Below the pieces are notes generated by a model. The model did not search any database, was not told where the DNA came from, and saw only the letters and a program-made list of their open reading frames with translations. The position numbers were made by a program, and so were the translations under genes. DNA of 64,000 nt from Pardosa pseudoannulata. Lineage: Eukaryota; Arthropoda; Arachnida; Araneae; Lycosidae. Of the stretch, positions 13,501 through 26,400 are shown in pieces. Positions within the stretch are counted from its first letter, which is position 1. The number at the start of each line of letters is the position of its first letter. The stretch is taken from assembly GCA_032207245.1 (NCBI GenBank), contig CM063499.1, forward strand, positions 34,769,064 through 34,833,063. The letters are read 5' to 3'.

Positions 13501-16500
13501 TCACAACTTCCGGTTCTGAAGTCACTACTTCTGTTTTGTTTTGACAGCTGTCACTGACGTTTAAACAGCTGAAACTTTTCTTTAAAATGCTGTAGAGACA
13601 AAACAAAAACAGGTTTAGAAGCCTAAAAGTTGAAATTGTGCAATAGAGAAATAAAAAAAAGTTAGGATTTTTGGTAAAAAATGACGTTTACAATGTAGAC
13701 GGATACCTTAAGTGAATTAAATATCAAATTCATTTTTAAAGGATCTTTTGTCTTTCAGGAAATAGTTTCTCAAGTTAATTCTGCTGTTGCAGAGAAAGAT
13801 AGGGAAGTTCGTTTGCTAGAAATCTACAATAGAATTGATGCAAAATCCACTGCATTTTTCAAAAGAAAGAAGTTTAAGGTATAGATTATATTTTTGTTTT
13901 ATTTCTTTTTTAAATTATGATTTCAATTTTCATAATTGTGATCTTTTTGCTAATACTTTTTTTCACAAATTACATATTTGATATGAATTCTTAAAGTTAA
14001 TTTTAGCAAAGTAATTTTATTTTTTCTTATTTCTTGTGTTAGCTATCCAAAATTAAACTATCCAAGGCAAATAAAATTTTCCATTAATTTTCTGTTTTAG
14101 TTTTCCTTGAAGTTTATATAATAGTTTGTCATAAGCTTTTTTTATGCAAAGTGTAAGAAGCATTTATTATTATTATTATATTGTGGTAGAATATATATGT
14201 TCCACAAACAGTTTTGCTAATTTTTCATTAAAATAGAACTATAACTTTTTTCATATTTTAGAAATCTGATTTGCTGTCTAACAACAGAAAACTTCGCTAC
14301 GAAGGCACTTTAGAGTGGAAAAGTGCTAGAGGAAAGGTTATAGGTATGCTAATTTTAAATTATAATGTAAATATATATTATGTATTCTTTTCTTGCTGGC
14401 ACAATTTTAATATTTGTATATATAATGCTCTAGTTTCTTATTTTCTTTCAATTGTGATTAACTTATAAGAGTGAATAATACCAAATTCATAGTTTCTTGT
14501 ACTGTTAAGAATACTTTTAGGAATAAAAATTTCATAAGTTTTGGTAGCATTAAAAGTGTCAAATGCTTCATTTTTTTTCAACCATGGAGAAGTTTTTTAT
14601 ATCTTTTTGTATGTTACTTATTACATATACACTTAACACTATTTTGCATCATTTTTGATAAAGCCATGTAAGATTGAAGGAATAATTGGTATTCCACAAG
14701 GTTATAAAATTTTAGTACAAGGTTAATAGTCATCTGTCTGTGAATTTGTTTCAGTTTTGTTTCTTTAATGTTTTTAACACAACATGTCCTTTTAGAATTC
14801 AGTATCAGAAACCTTATACAATAACAACATTTTGCTCCTATTGCACATAATGAAAGTTTTAACAAAATATGGTTTTAAGACAATAAGTAAAACATCTTTA
14901 AATGTGATGAAATATTTTAAATCTTTTCTTAACTTATCTGTATGACAAATGCACTCAATTTGTGTTATTCTTAATAAAACCTAATAAGATTAAAGGAGAA
15001 GTTGATAATTTATGTCATTGTGATATTTTATGCTTAATACTTCTAAAAGTCATCTGATAGCTAATCCTTTGGTTTAAATGTGTTCTCACTATAAAATAAT
15101 TGATATACAGTAGAACCTCTTTTTAACAACCCCATGATACAACGACGCTTTCATTAGAACGACCGTCTTAAAAAGTCCCAATTATTTTAACATAGAAATA
15201 ATGTTAATTTTGAATCATTACAACGACCCCAAGCTTATTATTTTTCATTAGAGCGACCGCCAATTCTAGTCCGCAGAACTCATGAGCAAATGGGCTTCTT
15301 CAAAATTATTGTACTGTGGTGCAACTTCAAGAAACCTGTACAAAAGAAGAATTTCAGAAAAAGTTGGGAAATCAGTTAGCTGAATTCCGACTGTTGCTGG
15401 AACCCTTATCGCCTGGTGCTCCTATAGATGACATTCCAGACACTAATGAAATGACCCAGCTTCTCAGTGTCAAATTTCCAGATCTTCAATTACCTTTTGA
15501 TGAGTTTTTTGCGGTAGATGAAACTTTACAGTGCTGTGAAGAAAATTTGAATGAAGAAGATTTTATTGTCTGTATTACCGAAAATGAAGAAATCTGTGAT
15601 TCCGACAACAGAGAAGAAATTGTCCAAGCTTTTGAAAAAGTTAATGAAACAGAAGCCATCAATACAATCAATACCTTGTGTCAATATTTTGAAGGACAAT
15701 TTAATTCTGAAGATTTCCTTCAAAATCTAACGAATATGGAATCAGTGATAATGAAAAATTCCCAAATGAACTTGAAACATGCATCAATCGGAGACTTTTT
15801 TTCAAAAATTCAGTAATAGAAATACCAATAAATAGAACTGTTCTCTAGGTATGTACTGTTGCATCATTTTTTTGCTCAATTTTGTTTTATTATTTTTTAA
15901 TTCGTTACAACGACCATATGATGTTGATCCCACAGGGGGTCATTATACCGAGGTTCTACTGTATTATGAAGTACAGGTAGTACAAAATACTATTAAACTA
16001 ATGGTGTTTTATTGAAAAAAATTACAAAGCATTCATTATTTTAATTGTGAAAAATCTAAAAATATACTTTAAAAATATTTACAAAAAATTACAATCAATT
16101 AAAACTTATTCATTTTAATTCTAAAATCTGTATATTCTTGTTAATTAGTGGAGCTTAAATGTATAATCTTACATTTCTGAAATTGTAAATACAATATATT
16201 TTATATTTTAAATTAAATAAGACAAGGAAACTAATTTTTTTTTTTTTTTTCAGAGGTTCATGTGATAATACTTTCAGATGTCATTGTTTTATTACAAGAA
16301 AGTAATCAAAAATATACTTTTGCTGCATTAGACAATAAGGTATTTTCAATATAGATGTGTTATGTGTTAAATTTCTTTTCATACTGTAGTTATATGCAGT
16401 ATTTATCTTTAAATATTTTACGTTATCTATAATCTGCATGGAGCAGCTTGAAATAGTAAATAGAATGTGGCTCGAAACACAGTCGAACTCATTTATAATG

Positions 16501-19500
16501 AGCACAAAGGGACCATAACATTTACTCGTTAAATCTGAGTGCTCACAATAAACAGGTCCTTAAGGCAGGCGTGCAACCAGAAGGGGGGGAGGGACTTGGT
16601 CAAATGATTGAGTTAACTTAAAATTTAATTAATACTTACTTTAATTACATTAATTAATTTAATTAAATACTTTTCTTAATTTAATGACAATTAACCCCTT
16701 CCCCCAACCAGCGAAAAATTTCTAGTTGCGCTACTGTCTTAAAGGAAAGAAACAATAAACGGAAAGAAAAATAAAGGAAAAGATTCTTACCAAAACATTT
16801 ATTTTTTTCATTAATCTACATATTTAAAATTGTAGTTTGTTAGCTTACTCTGAAACCACTTCTATCTCTTTGGTCCAGAATCATCAAAATTAGTTGCTTA
16901 CGAAAGTGGCACTTAAAACTTCTTATGACTCCTTGGTCTATAGGCTGGATAACAGATGTAGAATTTAGTGGCAAAAATTCAATTGCACTGGATTTGTGAA
17001 CCCTCCCTATTGACATTGGAATGCTGGAGGAATTTTTCCTACAAAAGTATTAATCTTTGGAGAAGAAAAAAAGATAAAAACAAAAAGACTAGAAAGATTA
17101 GAAAAAAGATTAAAAGATCTCGTTAAATCCAATCTCATTATAAACGAGTTTGACTGTATTATAATATTTATTATGAATCTTGCTTTATGCAATATTTTGT
17201 ATCTCTGCCATGTGCATTTTTCCAAAGAAGTTGCATTAAACTCTAACTGGTGTGCCTCTAGAAGGTACTTATAGTTGGTCATACCTAGTTTGCCGAGACA
17301 GTATACAGTGTGTGGGCATCAATATTTTTTCCTTTTCTGTATTTATTTGCCAACATTTTTAATTAATTTAAAGAGAGTCTTTATTGTTAATAATTTTTAA
17401 CAGATGGGACAGTTGTACCCATGTCATTGAAAAGTTTTTTTTAACCACTTTTAACATCTAATACCAGAAGTCAAAAATACCTAGAATTTTTGTTGTAGTG
17501 TTTTCAGTGTTTGTTAGTATAAAGCTTCTTAGTAGCTATGGGTGATATAATTAATGGCTATCCTTTATTGTTATATTTTTCATGATTCTGATACAAATTC
17601 AGGATTGTATTATATTGTTCTTGATTATTCTTCAGATGGCTTGTGCACTGAGCTTAATTCTGATGAAAATTTGATTCCTGCAGGAAATTTCTATCAAAAT
17701 TTATGTATAAAATTCCACCTCTTTCATGCTCCTGGTTTAGTTTTGCTGGCATTCCACCTGTAATTGTACAAAATGTTTGTGAAATCTGTTATACAATAAT
17801 CAATGTATATAGTTATTAATTTCAAAAAGTAAACATTTAGTTTGCATTAGAGTTTCAAACTTAAAATGAAATTGTTTAAAATCATTAGTTATTAAAAGTT
17901 AAAAAGAAAAAACTTTTGTCAAGTTTTGTGTGTAACAAGATAATATGGAACAAAAAATTGCTATTTTATGACTAGCTGTGGTAAAACTTGACTGATTAGA
18001 GGTTAAATAGATCAAAAAATTTTCCCACAGAAACATTGTGAATTTTTTGTATTGTATAGGTGAGTTTATTCTTATTTGAAGCCCTTATCAATTAAAAAGA
18101 AATTTTTCTCCATTCATATACAGTAGAGTCTTGGTAATTCAAGGTGGAGGGGACCAGACTTCGCTTGAATTATTGAAAACTCAAATTATCAAAAATGTTT
18201 AAATAAAAAAGAAATAGAAATATAAACACAATTTTTAAATTTCAAAGTATATTTAAAAAAGTAATAATTTACTTAATATTTTGACATTAATTGCTGAAGA
18301 TCAGTTAATTACTTCTAAAAGTAATTGTCAATTGTTTTTTGTTTAAATACATTATTCCTTTTACATGTGGCAGTATCAGGACATCTTCTGATCATCACAT
18401 TGTTGTTAATTTTCTGTTTAATGATTAGTCTGAATACTTGTTATTAAAAAACATTTATAATTTGCTCCTGTTTCTATACCAATTACCAATTGTAACTTTA
18501 TCTACGCCATATTCGACTGAAAAAGTTTTTTAAGGGTTTCCCTCTTATCCAGTCTTTTAATGCTCCTAACTTCACTTTTAGTGGAACAAATTTTCTTTTC
18601 CTTCTTGTAGAATCCACCATAAAAAAAAAAAAAATTCTATACACATTAAAAAAATCCTTTAAAGGTGGCTTAATTTCTGTGTGCTAGAACCCAACTAATT
18701 GAACTGCAATCTGTATAACCACACTATCTGGAAAGATCCATTTGGAGTAAAGGAAAAAAGGGAGTAGTGGAAAGCTAGTTGAACAACTTTTTTCCCAAGT
18801 TAAGACAGTACAATCCCATGACCTCTATACATAATAGAACCCTAATAAATAGAATACAAAACCTGTTTTCTTTAAAAAGCACCTGCAATAGGTCCACTGC
18901 AAGCCACTACCACTGTCTGGGGGGGGGGGGTATGGTTCATTGTGGATGATGGTAGCAGACGATAAAATAGCCTTGGTGGGTAATAGCTTCGGAGGTGGTT
19001 TTTCTCCAAAGATCAAAGGCAGCCAGATGCACAACTAAATTGTGCAGTAGACCCTATGGACAAATCCATGGGCTCAGTTCATTTAGTGGCCCAGCATGTG
19101 GATGTAGCACAGGAACCATCGTTGAAGGTCGACATCAGGAAGTGGGGTACAATTGACCATAGTGTAGAGTCTACATAAGAGGGAGAATTTCAGCTGATAA
19201 CTTTGGCATATGCAGTGAACATGAGACCAGTCAAACAACAATAAAAAAAAAACAGATGTAGTAATTATTTTATGTGTTGGTCATATTTTCAGAAATAAAT
19301 TTATTATTTTGTTTTGGTAAGGTGGTTTTAACTCCGATTTATGGGAAACTCAAACAATTGATATTCAAATTACAGAGACTCTACTGTAAACATGTTGCCT
19401 ATGTGTTAAACTGGATTTTTGTTACTAAAATAAAATAATTTCTCATTATTTATTATCTTTGAATAAAAAATTAGAAAGCAGTTTGTTTTAAAAGTCATAG

Positions 19501-22500
19501 AATCTAATATGTAGTTTTTAATTTTGTTTGTGTTTTACATTTAATAATTTTTAAATGAAGTATTTTTCTTGCATGACAAGCAACTTTTTTTTTTAAAGTT
19601 ATTTATTAACTTTCCTTTCAGCTTGAATATAAAATTAAAAGCCGTTGGTAGTTTTGATATTATAGAAATTATAAATTTTAACATTTAGTTTTAATCTTAT
19701 TTGTGTTTTACAGTTTGCAATTTTAAAATAAAATATTTTTTCTTCTCTAACAGGCAGCCATAATTTCTTTACAAAAGTTACTTGTTAGAGAAAAAGCAGG
19801 TCAGAATAGCAGAGGAATATATTTAATATCATCAAACCCAAATGATCCAGAAATGTATGAAATGCTTTGCTGTAGTCCAAAAGATAAAAAGTTATGGCTA
19901 CAGATTATCAGGGATTCAGTTACTATGCTTGCATCTGAAGGTAAATTTTGTTTTCCTCATCTTCTTTGAATTTTGTATCATTTCTAAAATTAATGTATTG
20001 TAACATCGATAAATTCTTTTGATATAAAATGTATTAGTGATTTCTCATTGAATTTTAGATAGTTCATCTGATAATTTGCTTACATAGATTAAAAAGTATT
20101 AAGAGAGGTATTTTTAAGTAAATATATAAAGTATAAGTCTACCTTCACAACATTTCTTCAAAAATATTTAGTTTAAATTTAAATTTAAAACTTGTGATTT
20201 TAAATGAATTGGGATTAAAAAATATGAACTAACATTAATTTCAGTAATTTTTATATTTATATATTTACTAAAACAATTTAGAAAAAATTTAGTAAAAATG
20301 TAATAGCAGGGTATTATTATTCAGTTATGCCAAATTTCAAATGATTAATTGTAACTAATATATTTTGGTAATCTTAATATAGCATATAAATAACATTTTC
20401 ATCTGTGTTGTGAGCAAATAAATTCAAAATACTTCTAAAGATTAAACCAGTGATATTCAATAATGCTTAGGAGAAATCACTAATTTTATGTGCCATAATA
20501 AAATAGAATTGGATAGTAAAAGAAAAAAAAAAAATGCTATTTAATTTGGCTAAACTCTCAACAGTTAAGTTTAGAAATAGAGCATTTTGTTATGAAATTC
20601 ACATTGCTATATAATATTTAATTGGGTTGATATATAATGTTAATGTATAATAATCAAAAGTATGATACATTTGAAAATATTTTAGAGTATGTAGAGGCAT
20701 TAGACATTTGTTACACTGTAAAGTTATTTCTTCGTATGTTATTTTTATTAGATTTTTCACATTGTTATTCATGTGTCAGAAGCTAGAGTGAATTTTTATT
20801 TTTCTTAAAACTTAACATAAGAGTAAAAGGAATATTAGCGCCATCTATTGCCATGAATACAAAACAAAGTTAACAAAGTTGTAAATGAAAAAGTCATTGC
20901 TTCAACAATTTTTTATGCACACATCAGCACCGTAGCCAGAAATTATATTCGGAGGGGGACCAAAAGAAAATACATTGTTTTTTGTGAATGATACTTTAGT
21001 AAAACTACAGGTTTTCTTATGTATGTATACCCCTAATGAGTATCATAATACAATGGAGTTTTAAACTATCAAAATGATTAAAAAATGATATAAGGAACAA
21101 ATTTAAAGACTAGACTGAGTAATGAAGTAACTACACAGTAAATTATTAGTAAAATTAACATTGAAAACTATACAGGTTATTCAATCCTAATTTTTAAAAT
21201 AGAAGTATAACTAACAAAAAAAAAAAATAATTTTGAAGGAAAATGAACATGTCCAATTTTCTTTATCTGTATATTATAAAATATGTTTGCCTTGAAAGTT
21301 TGCAAAAAAAATTTCTAATTTCTTCCGATTGTGCATCAATATTGTGATGCATTGCTAAAAGTGCTCATACTGGTTGAATACAATTTACACTTTCTGTTTA
21401 ATTCAACCTCATTTAATACACTGTTATAAGTAGACTGTTGTCTATGCATAGTTAAGCAGTTGACACAACCACACACATGGTTCATTTTCTTTCCACAAAA
21501 CGGTCTTTTTAGAATTTCGGAGGGGGACCAGTCCCCCTAAATCCCCCCCTTGCCTACGGCCTTGGCACACACGGTAGCTTTAACATTCTAAACAAAACAG
21601 AAATGATACGCAACTGAAATAATTGAATAATCTAATAATAAACTGCAGGGTGTCAGCCAGAGAAAGATCATAATTTCTCGCAGACGACAAAGTTTATAAC
21701 AGAAAACTAATGAAATTTTTTTTTTTTTTTCAGTAAACTTTTTCTCAGAAGAATCCTTTTTTAAAATCACATGTATTAATTTAAAAGGCTTTAAAAAGTA
21801 AAGATTTTAGATCTAAGATTTGGTGAAATACGTGGAGCATATTTATAAAAATTTATTTTAATATGTTAAAAACATTTTACGATGAAATTTATTGTTAACT
21901 AGAATAATGCAAAATAGCATTTCTCAGAAAATTTGTTTAAAGATTTAATACAGCTGTCAGATATAAATAGAGCAATGAAAAAGAAATAAATTTTTATTTT
22001 CTTATTTAAGGTTTGAATTTATATTTTGCTGAGAGTAAAAAAATAGATGCTCATATTGTCTATATGTTTATCCCTATTAAATGCCCCTGTCTTGTTTCCA
22101 TAACTTTGCTTTCAGCTTTACTCCTTGTTCTGTAACTTTCTTTTTAGCATTTATCAAACAAAAATTAAACGTTTTGGAAGTATTAAATATCTATCTTATA
22201 AAATTTTTTAAATAAATTTATTTTATGAAAAGGACAAATAGGAGAGGCACATACCTCAAATTTGGTTTCCATAACTTTGCTTTAAGCTTTATTCTTTTAA
22301 GCTTTAACTTTGCTTTCAGCTTTACTGTTTGTTCTGTAACTTTCTTTTTAGCATTTATCAAACAAAAATAAAGCATTTTGGAAGTATTAAATATCTATCT
22401 CATAAAATTTTTAAAATAAATTCATTTTATGAAAAGAGACGGAGGGAGCATACCGCAAATTTGGTTTGCATAACTTTGCTTTAAGCTTTATTCCTTTTTC

Positions 22501-25500
22501 TATAACTTTCTTTTTCTTTCAAAAGGATTCCTTTTAAAAAATCTTTAAAAAACTTTTATTTAGTATTTATCAAACAAAAATAATACATTTTTGAAATATT
22601 AAATGTGTCCTATAACATTTTTTAAATAAATTCATTTCATGAAAGGGATAAATAGGGTTGGCACATACCTCAAATTGTGATTATTTTAAAAAACTTATTC
22701 CATTTATTGCAAAAGATATTTCTAGAAAGTAATTTAATTTCATTCTATAAATTTTTAGCCTTTTTTCCCCCCTTAAATATGCTTTATTTAGAAGCAGACA
22801 GAAATAGTTTATTTTCATAGTTTAATAACACTAAAGTATTCTATCATTTTTAGAAAGCAAAGGCCTCATTGTATCTGGTGATAAATCTGAATCTAATTGG
22901 CCATCTGATGATGAAAAGTCTTCTAAGCTTACTGATTTGTGTGGTATGTCATTTTATTTAATAAATATTTAATTTAAAGCTTAAATTTTAAGAACAATGA
23001 AGATATTTTTTAAAAATTATGTTTACTTATTGTTTTATCATTTTTTAAAATTTATCTTTATATCTAATTCTTTTAAAATATATATTACTAGTTAGTTTGA
23101 AAATTACATATAAATTTATATTCTAGATTAATATAATAATTTGCTATTTTAAGAAATTTTTTTATATATTCTATCATATTAGAATATGGAAATTTAAATT
23201 ATTCTCTAAAATCCTTATTTTTATTTACATTCAGTCTTACCATCTGTTTAGTTCATGCTATGTCATGTTACTGACATCATGTTGTATCAGTGTAGTACCA
23301 AACTCTGTATAATTCATCACTTCTTGTTTTAGAAAAAATAGATTAATTATTTGAAATTTATTAATAGATATTATAAATATTTAAATTCACTTCATGCTAT
23401 GTCATGTTACTGACATCATGTTGTATCAGTGTAGTACCAAACTCTGTATAATTCATCACTTTTTGTTTTAGAAAAAATAGATTAATTATTTGAAATTTAT
23501 TAATAGATATTATAAATATTTAAATTCACTTCATGCTATGTCATGTTACTGACATCTTGTTGTATCAGTGTAGTACCAAACTCTGTATAATTCATCACTT
23601 CTTGTTTTAGAAAAAATAGATTAATTATTTGAAATTTATTAATAGATATTATAAATATTTAAATTCATTTCATTCTATGTCATGTTACTGACATCATGTT
23701 GTATCAGTGTATACCAAATTCTGTGTAATTCATCACTTCTAGTTTTAGAAAAAATAGATTAATTATTGGAAATTTATTAATAGATATTATAAATATTTAA
23801 ATTCACTTCATGCTATGTTATGTTACTGACATCATGTTGTATCAGTGTTGTACCAAATTCTGTGTAATTCATCACTTCTTGTTTTAGAAAAAATAGATTT
23901 GTTATTTGAAATTTAATAATAGATATTATAAATATTTAAATTCACTTAAGCCTGAGCATAATTGGCAACGAAAAATAAACATGGAGAATATATGCTGTCA
24001 CATCAGCAAAGTATTTTCTTGATTAAAGATTTACTAAAAAGCTATATATTTGAATAGTGCTGCAGTAGCTCACTCAACAGAGGCATTGCTCTCATAACTG
24101 AAGGGTTGTAAGCCCAAAGCTCAAACCAAAGATGATCATCAGGACCATCAGGAAAAATAGAGGGGTCAGCGTTATCTGGGGAGGAATCCCCATGGGTGCT
24201 AGTTTTTTCTCATGGTCAGCTTGTCAGTAGAGGTCGGGTAAGAGTTAGTAGACAGAAGTAGAGAGAAAGAAGTAAAGGATAGAGTCTGGGATCCACGAAC
24301 TTGATGAGATTAGTGACCTGGAGTAAATACTCGCAGTCACTAATAAGGGTAGAGAGTGAACAAGAGGATATGGAATTTTTTTTTACCATTATGAAGGAAA
24401 CTTACGTATTAGTTACATACGTATTAGTTTTAAACTTTTACGTTACTTACATAACATATTAGTTTTAAAATTTTAAAGTTTTTTTTACCATGCAAGCACG
24501 TATTAATTTTTTAAATTTTATTTATATTTTTTCATCTATTTTTTCAAAAAATTTTTTATTTTATTTATTTTTTAAAAGGGGAAATTAGAGTGTGCGGCTC
24601 TAGGCCGCTTACAGTTTCTAGCATCTGCGTGGTCATAGTCAAAGTATTCCAATAGAAGATCTTTTCTAATATTGTTATAAACCAAAGATGTGCTATGTTT
24701 TTTAATGATCGCTGGGGCACATAAAATAGGTTAGTGGTAGTAATGTTTCAGTGTTCCCAAACTGGAGATGGTAGTCCAAGTCTGGGGATCTTCTATTTAG
24801 TTCCTGGTTCTAAATTATCAGGACACATTTTATTTTTTTGGTTTGTCCTAGAGAGTAATTTAAGCAACAACTATGGTGCTCACTGAGTTTAATAAAATAA
24901 CACTCAAATATCTGTGGTTTATTAGTGATGAATATTATAAGAACAAGTACCTCACATTCAAAATAATAACATTGTAATGGCCTTTATAAAAAGCCTTAAA
25001 ATTTTTTATTTTATACATACCCAGTAATGCTATCACTTTGTTTCTTATAATATCATATTAATAACATAATATGCAGCAATTGATTTTTCACCATATCATT
25101 TTTCTTGGTACTGTGTTAGTTGTTCCATGTTGTGTAACACTTTGCTTATTTAATTATTGAATCTGTATTTTTATTAGCTTAAAAATATGAAATTATTTAT
25201 GATCTGAAATTTCATACTTGGATTTTTTTATATTTAATACTCGCTCTTCATCTTGAATATCTGCAACATAAAGAAAAAGTAATATTTCCTTAGTGACTTG
25301 TAATGCTATTTCTAGTTAATGATGATAAAAAATACTTGTCAAATTTTAATTTCAAATTATTCGAAGTTGAAATATTTATCCACAACTAATATTTTTACAT
25401 TTTGCAGAATAAATGTTAAATTAACTTGTTAAATTAATTCAGTGATATCGTTTTCTCCAGATCATCCTGCATTTAAAAATGGGCATATGATATACCTACT

Positions 25501-26363
25501 TCTTTCATGAGGTGTTTAGTAGTAGTATTTTCACAAATTCATTGTGGAAATACAATTTTTGTCCATGAAAATGTACAATATTTATAAGAAATATTTTATT
25601 TTTGTTTGCAGTAGGTACACTTTATCAACAATACATATGAATTCTTTATGCTTTTAATTTTTTTTTTAAATTACATGCTTGATATGATATTTTCTAAATT
25701 TTATGATAATAGTAATGTGTAATAAAATCAGGAATAAAAAATTGACATTCAGATTTTCTAAAATTTGTGTTTTAAAACTTATATTTTTATTAATACATTC
25801 TATTTTTTTATCACTTGTAAGTTGCATTCACTAGAAGGGAATTAAAGATTTTGTTGAATAAATTTTTTATTTACGGCTTTTTCTCTCAATAAAACATTCT
25901 ATTTTTTTTTCAGCAACAATGCAAGAAAAAGATATTGAAATTGTTACTTTATGTGAAGACAAATTAAAAGCAATGATTGAAGCCCTAGTATGTATTCCTG
26001 GAAAAATATATTTTACTTTTTTTTAGTAATAATTATTCAAGAGATGCATGTGTTTGATTTATTTTGCAACTTTATAATAAATAACTAGTCATCAATAAGT
26101 TTGCCTTTCTTGATGTCCCTAATATTCATATTTACTTATTGTATTATGTGCAAGTATTTACTATATAAAATGTTATTTTTGCATATTTTTCAAATTCATT
26201 GTATCGGTGCATAGAGCCCACAATAAAAAATAAATGGATTTAAACAAAGTAATCTGCATAAAAATGTTATTTATAAAGAAATTTTTGAAATTTAGTTATT
26301 GCATACTGTTAACCATGGTTATAAATGCGTAGGTATCTATCTATCTATCCATCTATCTATCTA

Positions 26364-26400
<37 letters not shown>

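Noticed and set aside
14331..14340. Alternative donor gttata after GGAAAG in exon 9
   Set aside because: Using it breaks the phase with exon 10, whereas gtatgc at 14344 keeps it.
23252..23945. CRISPR array
   Set aside because: The repeats are head-to-tail long units without unique spacers, and the window is eukaryotic.
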